From an uncultured Lachnospiraceae bacterium (GTDB taxonomy: Bacteria; Bacillota; Clostridia; Lachnospirales; Lachnospiraceae), in the NCBI GenBank assembly GCA_910588655.1, contig CAJUPJ010000002.1, positions 105,531 through 169,530 on the forward strand: a stretch of DNA of 64,000 nucleotides, written 5' to 3'. The notes under the pieces were generated by a model. The model did no database searches and was not told the origin of the DNA. It saw only the letters and a list, made by a program, of their open reading frames with translations. The first letter of the stretch is position 1; each line of letters starts with the position of its first letter. The translations under genes and the position numbers were made by a program. Below are positions 51,045 to 59,338 of the stretch, piece after piece.

Positions 51045-51734
51045 ATGGAAGAAACAGGAATAAAAAAAGACTGGCACTTTGGAAGGTCTTTTTTAAAAAT
51101 AACAGCAATGCTTTCTATGTTATGTGACCATATAGCATTTGTCCTTGTCCCGGCAGCAGATTACCCATCGTTATATTATATTATGAGGGCTGTAGGAAGA
51201 ATTGCATTTCCGCTTTTCTGTTTTATGCTTGTGGAGGGTTATATATATACACATAACAGGGAAAAATACATAATAAGGCTTGCAGTATTTGCAGTTATTT
51301 CTGAAATACCATTTGACCTTTCGGCAGGCGGGGGTGTTTTATGCTGGGACAGCCAGAATGTAATGTGGACGCTGCTTATTGGCTTTATCGTAATGTATGC
51401 AATTGATAAGGCAGGTGAAGTATATATTGCCAGAATCATTGTAATATTTGCCGGGGGTGCAGCAGCATATTTTATGCGCACAGATTACAGTGCTTTCGGG
51501 GTTTTTATAATAGCAATATTGTATCTTTACAGATATAACAGGAAAATGGGCATGGTAATTATGGGTATTTTAATCCTGTTACAAAACAGTATTGAAATGT
51601 ATGCAGTATTATCAATACCAATTATATTAAACTATAGCCCGGATAAAAATAATGTGCGGCTGCCAAAATACTTTTTCTATGCGTTTTATCCAGCACACTT
51701 GTTTATTTTATATATTATACGCTGTTGTATATGA
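51045..51734 (+). CDS. TraX family membrane protein
   Basis: A 229-aa protein with about seven membrane helices. The start KDWHFGRSFLKITAMLSMLCDHIAF and the parts GRIAFPLFCFMLVEGYIYTHN and EIPFDLSA are the TraX/acyltransferase-like signature. F-plasmid TraX acetylates pilin, but chromosomal homologs in Firmicutes have no proven substrate; cell-surface acylation is plausible. I chose the ATG at 51045 because GGAGGGA lies 4 bases upstream; the TTG at 51030 would contain this site. The end is at the membrane helix FYAFYPAHLFILYIIRC, also typical of the family. Confidence 0.88.
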   Translation: MEETGIKKDWHFGRSFLKITAMLSMLCDHIAFVLVPAADYPSLYYIMRAVGRIAFPLFCFMLVEGYIYTHNREKYIIRLAVFAVISEIPFDLSAGGGVLCWDSQNVMWTLLIGFIVMYAIDKAGEVYIARIIVIFAGGAAAYFMRTDYSAFGVFIIAILYLYRYNRKMGMVIMGILILLQNSIEMYAVLSIPIILNYSPDKNNVRLPKYFFYAFYPAHLFILYIIRCCI

Positions 51735-51804
51735 TATATTTAAAATGCCATATATGCTGCAATCTTTCCAGTATTGCATGATATATGGCATAAAAACAAA
51801 GAAC

Positions 51805-52128
51805 TCACATTCTCTCCATAATTGTAAATTCTGATAAATCAGGCGTTTTTCCTTCCAGGAAATAATCTTTTAATAACTTGTAACATATTCTTTGTGATAC
51901 AGTTTTTTCCATAACTTCTGGCTTGCCGTTTATTTTAATACCTGCCTGGAAAATTATATTATTACCATGCATTGCTGCCTGTAAGAAAGAAATCCCGTTT
52001 ATTTTTTCTGATGCTGAAACCACAATAAATTCATCTTCATATTGTATCATTGTGTGGATAGCATCTTCAATATTATCTAATGTACAATCTGCAATTTCAT
52101 ATGTCTGTGTTCTTACTGTATATTTCAC
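51805..52128 (-). CDS. small protein of unknown function
   Basis: A 107-aa protein; not recognised. It starts at GTG, 52128, because GGGGAGGG lies 7 bases before it. The sequence is KYTVRTQTYEIADCTLDNIEDAIHTMIQYEDEFIVV..., an alpha/beta mix with no signal peptide or membrane helix. It ends with a helical part (RICYKLLKDYFLEGKT). It is on the minus strand behind the dipicolinate synthase genes, separated by about 90 bases. Confidence 0.6.
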   Translation of the reverse strand: MKYTVRTQTYEIADCTLDNIEDAIHTMIQYEDEFIVVSASEKINGISFLQAAMHGNNIIFQAGIKINGKPEVMEKTVSQRICYKLLKDYFLEGKTPDLSEFTIMERM

Positions 52129-52218
52129 TTTGTACCCTCCCCTTGTATTAATTTTCCTGAGTATACCATAAATACCATTTATTTTCAACTAATATAAAAA
52201 ACTTATAGCAATCCTGTT

Positions 52219-52809
52219 TTAAAAAGGGGATTTTATTACAGGCTGTATCTGCCTTCCTTTTAATGCTTCTTCTATTGTATCAGGTATTAATGAAACATGT
52301 GCAATAAGGGAATTATGCTTTTTATCAAAATCATCCTGTCCAAATGGCACGAAATAAATATTTTTCATATTGAAAAGCATACCAAGGTTACGGAAATTAA
52401 TTCCCATTGCATCATTTGTAGAAATAGAGATAACCAGAGGGCGTTCATTCCTTAGATGGGCTTTAGCTGCCATTAATACAGCAGAATCTGTAATGCCGTT
52501 TGCAAGTTTGGCAAGAGTGTTGCCAGTACATGGAGCTATTACAAGTGCATCTAAAAATTTCTTAGGGCCTATAGGTTCTGCTTCAGGTATTGTATATATT
52601 CCTTTCCTGCCAGCAATATTTTCTATATCAGAAATAAAATCAGACGCTTTGCCAAAACGGCTGTCTAATGAACAGACATTTGGTGAAAAGATTGGATATA
52701 TATTATAATGGTCTTTCATATCTGAAATAACTTCTTTAATTTTTGCATGTGTGCAAAATGAACCGGTTATGCCGAAACCAATATCCAGTGTATTCTTTCC
52801 TTCATTCAT
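52219..52809 (-). CDS. spoVFB: dipicolinate synthase subunit B
   Basis: A 196-aa flavoprotein-type subunit of dipicolinate synthase, which makes the spore-core chelator dipicolinic acid from dihydrodipicolinate in the mother cell. The flavoprotein-fold motifs are GFGITGSFCTH at the start, FLDALVIAPCTGNTLAKLANGITD in the middle, and PLVISISTNDAMG. I start it at 52809 (GGAGA, 4 bases upstream). It follows subunit A by 49 bases on the same strand. Its presence indicates that the organism can form endospores, probably from a sigma-K-type promoter, which I could not locate. Confidence 0.95.
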   Translation of the reverse strand: MNEGKNTLDIGFGITGSFCTHAKIKEVISDMKDHYNIYPIFSPNVCSLDSRFGKASDFISDIENIAGRKGIYTIPEAEPIGPKKFLDALVIAPCTGNTLAKLANGITDSAVLMAAKAHLRNERPLVISISTNDAMGINFRNLGMLFNMKNIYFVPFGQDDFDKKHNSLIAHVSLIPDTIEEALKGRQIQPVIKSPF

Positions 52810-52858
52810 ATGGTCTCCAATCCTGCGCTTTATACGCACTAAATATTCAAATGGATAG

Positions 52859-53665
52859 TTATATATATTTTATAATTTCATCAAAAATAATTTTTGCTGA
52901 AGTTTTTGGAGAATAAATAGCAGGAAGCCCAAGGCAGTGTTTTGCTGTTATTCCCCTGCTCTGGCAGTATTCAAAATCTGTCCCGCCAGGTTTTGAAGCA
53001 ATATCTATTATAATGCAGCTTCCTTTCATTGTGTTTATGCGTCCAGGCGTTATAACAGGAGCAGGTGCGGTATTAAATATAAAATCATATCTGCTGAAAT
53101 CACCAGATGCTATGTTATACCCGTTAGCTGCTGCCTTTGCAATATCCTCAGATTTTATTGTAAGTACACTTACATCTGCCTTAAGGCAGCTTAATTTATC
53201 TGCAATAACAGTGCCGCACCTGCCATATCCGGTTACAAGGCACTGGCTGGACTGTATATTTATACTGCTTGCTTTTATTGCTTCGCATATAGCCCCTTCA
53301 GCAGTTGCAACAGCATTTTGTATAGCTATTTCAGGTATCTTCATGTAATCTAAAAACATTGCATGTTCAGAATTGCATATATCTATAAGATAATCTGGCA
53401 GTACGCCGCCTATAATGTATGTTCCAGAATGAATAAATGGAATAATGCCAGCTAAAGTTTCTTTAAGTGCTGCTACTGGAAGCAGAAGTATTTCAGTGCC
53501 AGAAATATCCTCGCATTGTTCCAGTGGCAGGCTGTTCTGGATGCCAGCAAGCTGCTCTTCAGGGCCAGGCACATCTAATATTTTAAAACCATATTCTGCC
53601 AGCATGTTGCCAAGATATTTCTGGCGTCTGTCATCACCATACGAATATATAACTTGTGATTGCAT
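52859..53665 (-). CDS. spoVFA: dipicolinate synthase subunit A
   Basis: A 268-aa oxidoreductase-like subunit. The Rossmann-type motif VTGYGRCGTVIADKL lies near residue 143, with KADVSVLT as the next strand. The N-terminal part (YLGNMLAEYGFKILD, LLLPVAALKETLAG) is family-typical. It works with subunit B to oxidise the tetrahydro/dihydro precursor to dipicolinate during sporulation. GAGGT lies 7 bases before the ATG. The gene is a little shorter than the ~297 aa of the B. subtilis form. The upstream region carries a multi-hairpin element. Confidence 0.95.
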   Translation of the reverse strand: MQSQVIYSYGDDRRQKYLGNMLAEYGFKILDVPGPEEQLAGIQNSLPLEQCEDISGTEILLLPVAALKETLAGIIPFIHSGTYIIGGVLPDYLIDICNSEHAMFLDYMKIPEIAIQNAVATAEGAICEAIKASSINIQSSQCLVTGYGRCGTVIADKLSCLKADVSVLTIKSEDIAKAAANGYNIASGDFSRYDFIFNTAPAPVITPGRINTMKGSCIIIDIASKPGGTDFEYCQSRGITAKHCLGLPAIYSPKTSAKIIFDEIIKYI

Positions 53666-53761
53666 ATATTACCTCATTCCTGCGCTGTCTGCTAGTATAA
53701 TGTTTTATACCAGGGCGCGTTTAAAATTGCAGGCTGGAAATTAAAATTTATAAAATTATAC

Positions 53762-53952
53762 AGCCTGTGCGGCTGGATGCTCCAGGGAGCATCCAGTTAA
53801 CTTATACATTCGCAAAATTTGTACTGCCGCACTTCTGTGGCTGCTAATGCAGCCACATTTTGCTCATTTAAAAAGTGAATTGCTAATCTGACAGTTACTT
53901 GCACTGCAATTAATTGCGTGCAAGTAACTGCCAGATTGCAACCGCACAGGCT
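53762..53952. other. multi-hairpin (cloverleaf-like) element between spoVFA and eno
   Basis: A closing stem AGCCTGTGCGG (53762-53772) / CCGCACAGGCT (53942-53952) encloses three hairpins. These are CTGGATGCTCC/GGAGCATCCAG (53773-53796), TGTGGCTGC-TAAT-GCAGCCACA (53836-53857), and AGTTACTTGCAC/GTGCAAGTAACT (53893-53929), with GCAATTAATTGC as the loop palindrome. It has no open frame. It could be a structured RNA, a MITE or a DNA cruciform; the pairing works on either strand. Confidence 0.75.
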
Positions 53953-54022
53953 AAAATTATTTTCCATAAATTAAAATATGCATGAAACAGGGAAATGTGA
54001 ATTGTTTGCAGAAAGCAGTATT

Positions 54023-54051
54023 TTGGGCTTAATGAATAATTTTTATAAAAT
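54023..54051 (+). promoter_or_regulatory. candidate promoter of eno
   Basis: TTGGGC, a 17-base spacer, TAAAAT; 85 bases before the ATG. It is not far from consensus but weak at -35. Confidence 0.4.
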
Positions 54052-54135
54052 ACAACAGAATATAGGTTGAAAAACCATTATAAAAAAGTGGTATTTCTGG
54101 ATTACCAGTGGCTTAAATTTATAGGAGGATTTAAA

Positions 54136-55428
54136 ATGGACTGTTTGAATATTAAAGAGGTAAGGGCAAGGGAAATTATTGATTCAAGGGGAAATCCTAC
54201 AGTTGAAGCAGAGGTTACGCTTGAATGTGGTGCAAATGGAAGGGCAGCAGCGCCAAGTGGTGCATCTACTGGTATTTATGAAGCACATGAGTTAAGGGAT
54301 GGCGATAAAAGCCGTTATGGCGGCAATGGCGTTAAAAATGCTGTAGATAATGTAAATAAGCTTCTGTCGTTCAGGCTGAAAGGAATGGATGCTTCAGATA
54401 TTTATAATATTGATAAAAAGATGGCTGAAGAGGATGGGACAGCTAATAAAAGTAAAATTGGCGCTAATGCAATGCTCGCTGTTTCGCTTGCATGTGCAAG
54501 GGCTGCCGCATCTGCTTATAAAATGCCATTATACAGGTTTCTTGGAGGTATTAGTGGAAATACACTTCCAGTCCCTATGATGAATATTTTAAATGGTGGT
54601 GCACATGCAACAAATACTGTTGATACACAGGAATTTATGATAATGCCTGTTGGTGCATGTTGTTTTTCAGAAGGTTTAAGGCAGTGCTGCGAGGTTTACC
54701 ATGAATTAAAGGGAATATTAAAGGCGAAGAACCTTGCTACTGCTGTTGGTGATGAAGGAGGTTTTGCACCAGACCTTGCAAGTGATGAAGAAACTATAGA
54801 ACTTATACTTGAAGCGGTGGCAAAGGCAGGTTATAAACCAGGGGATGATTTTGTACTTGCACTTGATGCAGCTGCTAGTGAATGGAAAGGAAGCAAGGCA
54901 GGTGAATACCATCTTCCTAAAAGTGGCAGGACTCTTTCAACAAGTGAACTTATAGACCACTGGAGGAAACTTTGCAGCCAGTATCCAATAAAGTCAATTG
55001 AAGACCCGTTAGACGAAGAAGACTGGGATGGATGGCAGCAGATTACAAGAGAGCTTGGAGGGAGTGTCCAGCTTGTAGGTGATGATTTATTTGTAACAAA
55101 TACTAAAAGGCTGAAAAAGGGTATAGATACTGTCTGTGGCAATTCAATACTTATAAAGCTTAACCAGATTGGTACACTGTCAGAAACGATAGAAGCAATA
55201 AAACTTGCAAAGAAATATGGTTATACTTCAATAGTGTCACACCGTTCTGGTGAAACAGAAGACACCACAATAGCTGACCTTGCAGTAGCCCTTAATGCAG
55301 GACAGATAAAGACAGGTGCTCCAAGCAGAAGTGAAAGGGTTGCCAAATACAACAGGCTTTTAAGGATACAGGAAGAATTAGGAGGTCTTGGAGGTTATGG
55401 CGGGCACACAGTGTTTGCAGTAAAATAG
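54136..55428 (+). CDS. eno: enolase
   Basis: A 430-aa glycolytic enzyme that converts 2-phosphoglycerate to phosphoenolpyruvate. The N-terminal domain reads IIDSRGNPTVEAEV and GAPSGASTG-like AAAPSGASTGIYEA. Catalytic and Mg-binding residues: Glu in AVGDEGGFAPD, Asp in VLALDAAASEW, Glu in KSIEDPLDEEDW, Asp in LVGDDLFVTN, Lys in SILIKLNQIGTL, and SHRSGETED. The start is at 54136, with AGGAGG 8 bases upstream; an earlier in-frame TTG at 54067 does not have such a site. It ends in a terminator and is not linked to other glycolysis genes. Confidence 0.97.
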   Translation: MDCLNIKEVRAREIIDSRGNPTVEAEVTLECGANGRAAAPSGASTGIYEAHELRDGDKSRYGGNGVKNAVDNVNKLLSFRLKGMDASDIYNIDKKMAEEDGTANKSKIGANAMLAVSLACARAAASAYKMPLYRFLGGISGNTLPVPMMNILNGGAHATNTVDTQEFMIMPVGACCFSEGLRQCCEVYHELKGILKAKNLATAVGDEGGFAPDLASDEETIELILEAVAKAGYKPGDDFVLALDAAASEWKGSKAGEYHLPKSGRTLSTSELIDHWRKLCSQYPIKSIEDPLDEEDWDGWQQITRELGGSVQLVGDDLFVTNTKRLKKGIDTVCGNSILIKLNQIGTLSETIEAIKLAKKYGYTSIVSHRSGETEDTTIADLAVALNAGQIKTGAPSRSERVAKYNRLLRIQEELGGLGGYGGHTVFAVK

Positions 55429-55477
55429 AAATATCCAGCATAAATAACAGGCTGGAACAGATAAAACCATATCCGTT

Positions 55478-55529
55478 TATTAAGCTGGCAAGGCCGTAAA
55501 CCCGCCCTGCCAGCTTAATTATATTTTAT
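55478..55529 (+). terminator. intrinsic terminator of eno
   Basis: TTAAGCTGGCA and TGCCAGCTTAA arms around an inner GGC/GCC part; then TTATATTTTA. Confidence 0.75.
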
Positions 55530-55666
55530 TGGCCTGCATTTCCAGGTGAAATATTTTTGAAAATGGTATACTGGTTTTGGCAGTTAGCCTGTGGTTATTG
55601 AATTACAATATTTCTAGTGTTAGTATGGGTGTATGGAAAATATGGAATACTAACGGAGGTATAAAT

Positions 55667-55909
55667 ATGGGTACAGACAGTTATTATATTAATGAAAATA
55701 ATGAATTTGTAATTGAGGATTATAACCAGCAAAAACCTTTTAAGTCATCAGAGGAACATGCAAAAAAAATCGAGGAATCCAATTATATGAGCCAGCAGAT
55801 TTTTTTAAGCCAGCCATATTTGAAATTTAAAGTTGATGCGGATTTGGCTATGTCAGTTATTTATTCTTTAATTATGAATATCAAAAATAAAGATATTTCT
55901 TCCGTATAA
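55667..55909 (+). CDS. small hypothetical protein
   Basis: An 80-aa protein; not recognised. It starts at 55667 with GGAGG 8 bases upstream. The sequence opens GTDSYYINENNEFVIEDYN, then a charged helix (SSEEHAKKIEESNYM), and ends with a hydrophobic helix (AMSVIYSLIMNIKNK). The first 25 residues recall the N-terminus of large cellobiose-phosphorylase-like proteins (EFVIEDY...), so it could be a truncated remnant, but this is uncertain. Confidence 0.5.
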   Translation: MGTDSYYINENNEFVIEDYNQQKPFKSSEEHAKKIEESNYMSQQIFLSQPYLKFKVDADLAMSVIYSLIMNIKNKDISSV

Positions 55910-56142
55910 TCACATTGAAACCTTTGATTTTATGGTTAGCCATCTGGTTGACAGTTTATATGAATAGCAGGAGGCAGGAGAATGCAAAAGAAAGAAAACA
56001 GAAGTTATCAAAAAAACGTATATAAGCACTAAAATATCCATAAACCGTGATAGCATGGCAGGAGAAAATCTATGCTCCTGCCAATATATATCTAATTTTA
56101 TCCCTATTTGGTATCAATCAGCTATCAATATTATATATAAAA
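55910..56142. other. intergenic region between convergent genes
   Basis: No gene or strong hairpin seen except a possible weak terminator, GGCAGGAG...CTCCTGCC, at 56057-56082 (perfect 8-base arms, GGCAGGAG / CTCCTGCC). Confidence 0.5.
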
Positions 56143-57156
56143 TTATTCCTGGCTGCATATTCTGTCAATTTCTTTAATTTCTTCTTCTGTAAAAGAAGAA
56201 TTTTCTGCAACAGAAATATTTTCAAGGATTTGTCCAGGCTTTGAAGCACCAATAAGCACAGAACATACACCATTATCACGCAAAATCCATGAGAGTGCCA
56301 TTTGTGCAAGAGTCTGTCCCCTCTTTTGTGCAATGCGGTCTAGTGCAGCAATCTGTAAGAGCCTGCTCTCTGTTAAATCAGTTTCATGAAGGAAACGGTT
56401 ATCCTTTGCAATACGGCTGTCATCTGGAATTCCAGTAAGGTACTTATTAGTCAGCATACCCTGCGCAAGCGGGCTGAACGCAATAATACCAATACCTGCT
56501 TCCTGGCAGAACTCCTTTACACCATCATTTTCAATTGTACGGTCAAAAATTGAATACTTCCTTTGGTTTACAATAAATGGACAATGCAGTTCTTTTAATA
56601 TATGCAAAGCCTTTTCTGTATTTTCCTTGTCATAATTAGAAACACCTGCATAAAGTGCTTTACCACTTTTTACAATGTCTGCCAGGGCCTGCATAGTTTC
56701 TTCCAGAGGTGTTTCCTTATCCATGCAATGGTGGTAGAAAATATCAACATAATCAAGCTTCATGCGTTTAAGGCTCTGGTCCAGGCTTGCCACCAGGTAT
56801 TTTCTGCTGCCACCATATCCATACGGGCCGTCCCACATATCAAATCCAGCCTTTGTAGTAATAACCAGCTCATCACGGTAAGGACGGAAGTCCTCATCCA
56901 TTATTTTACCAAAATTACTTTCTGCACTTCCATATACAGGACCATAATTATTAGCAAGGTCAAACTGTGTAATACCAGCATCAAAAGCAGTCCTTAGCAT
57001 TTGTTTCATATTATCGTAATTATCTTTGCTTCCAAAATTATGCCATAACCCGAGGGATACAGCAGGGAATTTTAATCCACTATTTCCAACGTGGTTATAT
57101 TTCATTTTTTTATATCTTGCTGGTGCTGCTTTATAAATATTTGCAATATCTGTCAT
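56143..57156 (-). CDS. aldo/keto reductase (YghZ-type)
   Basis: A 337-aa NADPH-dependent TIM-barrel reductase. Catalytic tetrad: Asp and Tyr in QFDLANNYGPVYGSAE (about residues 61-76), Lys in VITTKAGFDMWDGPYGYGGSRKYL, and His in DIFYHHCMD. This GYGGSRKYL part is the mark of the YghZ/Kv-beta-like group, which reduces L-glyceraldehyde 3-phosphate or methylglyoxal. The end NISVAENSSFTEEEIKEIDRI is typical. GGAGAAAATTTATA precedes the ATG. It has no operon partner. Confidence 0.95.
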   Translation of the reverse strand: MTDIANIYKAAPARYKKMKYNHVGNSGLKFPAVSLGLWHNFGSKDNYDNMKQMLRTAFDAGITQFDLANNYGPVYGSAESNFGKIMDEDFRPYRDELVITTKAGFDMWDGPYGYGGSRKYLVASLDQSLKRMKLDYVDIFYHHCMDKETPLEETMQALADIVKSGKALYAGVSNYDKENTEKALHILKELHCPFIVNQRKYSIFDRTIENDGVKEFCQEAGIGIIAFSPLAQGMLTNKYLTGIPDDSRIAKDNRFLHETDLTESRLLQIAALDRIAQKRGQTLAQMALSWILRDNGVCSVLIGASKPGQILENISVAENSSFTEEEIKEIDRICSQE

Positions 57157-57349
57157 TATAAATTTTCTCCTTTTATATCCTATAAATTTGTGTAAATTTA
57201 TTATACTTTTAAATGTATATTTATGTCAATGAAATAGCATATAATTTGAAAAATCAGATGATATAAAGCAGTTTTCATATGGGATATGCCAGAAACATAA
57301 TGTCATTATTAAATACATAGAAAACCAAGGACAGAAGGCGTGGTAGTAA

Positions 57350-57769
57350 GTGTTAAAAGCATATAAATACAGGATATATCCAAATAAGGAGCAAAAAATA
57401 CAGGTTGCAAAAACATTTGGCTGTTGCCGTTTTGTTTATAACCAGACACTTGCATACATAAAAGAAAAATACGGGAATAATAAGATTTCTTATAAAATTA
57501 TCAGCGAAAACCAAGTGATAGTTTCAGAAAACTTACAGATAAAGAATATGGTAAAGAACCATCATCTGGCAAAATCTATTACAGATGCGTCATGGTATGG
57601 GTTGGCAAGACAGTCAGGGTACAAGGCAAAATGGAATGGGAGGAAGTATATAAAAATAGATACATTTTATGCCAGCAGCCAGTTGTGTTCTGTTTGTGGT
57701 GCAAAACATGACAGGGATGTTAATGCTGCAAAAAATATTTTAGCAGAAGGACTAAGACAAATAGCATAA
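57350..57769 (+). pseudogene. IS200/IS605-type TnpB remnant with internal deletions
   Basis: 139 codons keep the N-terminus (LKAYKYRIYPNKEQKIQVAKTFGCCRFVYNQTL), then jump to the RuvC-proximal part (ENLQIKNMVKNHHLAKSITDASWY) and to FYASSQLCSVCGAKHDRDVNAAKNIL. A complete TnpB has 370-430 residues. The first deletion removes most of the middle domain and the RuvC Asp. The second removes the second Cys pair of the zinc ribbon: CSVCG is followed directly by KHDRDVNAAKN. Both keep the frame. It starts at GTG. It is almost certainly inactive as a nuclease. Confidence 0.85.
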
Positions 57770-57891
57770 TATAAATAAGGAAATGTTTAAAATTCAGTAT
57801 TTTTAAGGAAACATTAAATATAATAAAAAGCAGATTTTCTGTTTCATTTAAAACTAGAGAAACATGCAATTTGTTTAGATATATGTTTAAA

Positions 57892-58186
57892 ATGAAATAT
57901 GAAAGCCTGATACAATTAGAACCAACATATCTGGTTGAAAAGATAAATACAAGCGTGAATACGTTTTATCAACTGTATTCAGGTTCGGTTGTTAGCTGTT
58001 ATATGCTGTTATGAAATATCCGGCAGTTATTATATAAATAACTGGGATGTAACAGAAGACTGTTTATTATCCCAGTTTTATGAGGATGGAATAAGCGGAA
58101 CAGATGCATTAGAAAAAGAATTAAAAAAGTATATAAAAGATTTTTCAGTTTTAAAACCGGAATGGTATTGTGAGAATCCGTTGTAA
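57892..58186 (+). pseudogene. possible frameshifted small gene
   Basis: ATG 57892 opens a frame (KYESLIQLEPTYLVEKINTS...) that stops at 58012. The +1 frame carries on with CYEISGSYYINNWDVTEDCLLSQFYEDG to 58186, with a helical end (ALEKELKKYIKDFSV). Together they could form a ~98-aa protein of unknown type. It lies behind the TnpB remnant in a decaying region. No ribosome site is clear. Low confidence. Confidence 0.25.
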
Positions 58187-58396
58187 AATCTATAAAATAA
58201 TTGTTATATTTGTTTGATGTTTGCTGGCTGGATGTTATAAAGGCAACAGCGCCAGGCAGCAGTTTTTGTGAAAAATAACCAAAAAAGCTTTATTTATGTG
58301 TAATATTATGGTAATATAACATTAATAACCAGCTATGATATATTATTTTTATAATACATAAATTTCTAAAAAATAAATATTTAAGGAGGAGTGTAT

Positions 58397-59176
58397 ATGG
58401 GTTTAGAAAAGGTTTTGCCATATGAAAGGACAGGTAATAGTGAAAGTGATGTTACATTAGTGTTTTTACATGGCTCAACGATGTCAAAGGGAGGACTGCT
58501 TCCTGTTGCAAATGCATTTGTGGATTACAACTGTATTGTGTTTGACCTCACAGCGCATGGGGAAGCTGGCGGGGAAGAGCCTGGTGATATAAGTGGTTTT
58601 GCAGAAGATGTGGAGTATTGTATAAACCAGTTAAGAGAGCAGGGTGTAGTTAAAGGAAAGGTTATACTGTCTGGTTATTCAATGGGCGGGGCAATTACAT
58701 GTGAAGTTGCCATACGTGGCAAGATAGACCTTAGTGGTATTGTTTTGTTAAGCAGTGGTGCTGATTTGAATAGTTACACACCGTTAGTAGACGGGCTTAA
58801 ACCAACACCGGCAGAAGATTTTAGGACAGAGACAATTATTGATGCTTTGTTCGGGACAGATACATCTGAAGAAGACAAAGAACGTATGAGGGAACTGTTT
58901 TTGTCTACAAAGTCAGCAGATGTAACAGGTTATGCAGATTTAATGGTGTCAAATGCTTATAATAACCTTGAAGCATGTAAAAACATTAAGATTCCTGCAC
59001 TTATGGTTCATGGAAGCGATGATATAATTGTTGAGCCTATGGCTGCTGTTGAAACATGGAAAGCTATTGAAGGCAGCCAGCTTCTTATGATTCCGCTTAA
59101 AGGACATGGTGTAATTTTTGAAGATACAGAATATATAAAAGATAAAATTGTTTCATTTATAAAAGTGTGTTCCTGA
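58397..59176 (+). CDS. alpha/beta hydrolase
   Basis: A 259-aa soluble hydrolase. Oxyanion loop HGST in VFLHGSTMSKGG; nucleophile Ser in GYSMGG (about residue 97); acid Asp in HGSDDIIVEP; His in KGHGVIFED. A lid segment lies at about 130-185. The general fold is certain; the substrate (ester, lactone or peptide) is not. AAGGAGGAG lies 7 bases before the ATG at 58397; the ATG-like start two codons earlier is too near this site. It is not visibly linked with the chemoreceptor gene 162 bases downstream. Confidence 0.92.
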   Translation: MGLEKVLPYERTGNSESDVTLVFLHGSTMSKGGLLPVANAFVDYNCIVFDLTAHGEAGGEEPGDISGFAEDVEYCINQLREQGVVKGKVILSGYSMGGAITCEVAIRGKIDLSGIVLLSSGADLNSYTPLVDGLKPTPAEDFRTETIIDALFGTDTSEEDKERMRELFLSTKSADVTGYADLMVSNAYNNLEACKNIKIPALMVHGSDDIIVEPMAAVETWKAIEGSQLLMIPLKGHGVIFEDTEYIKDKIVSFIKVCS

Positions 59177-59338
59177 ATTATACCCAGTATAAATCAGGCA
59201 GGCGGATAAAATATAAGGCAGGCCAGCCGCATTTGGCATGTATTACCAGCCATTATTGCAGCTGGCTTTCAGGGTTATGGTTTTAACTGGAGGGAAATGC
59301 CTGTACAAAAGTTTTATATGTTAAGGAGCGAATAAAAC

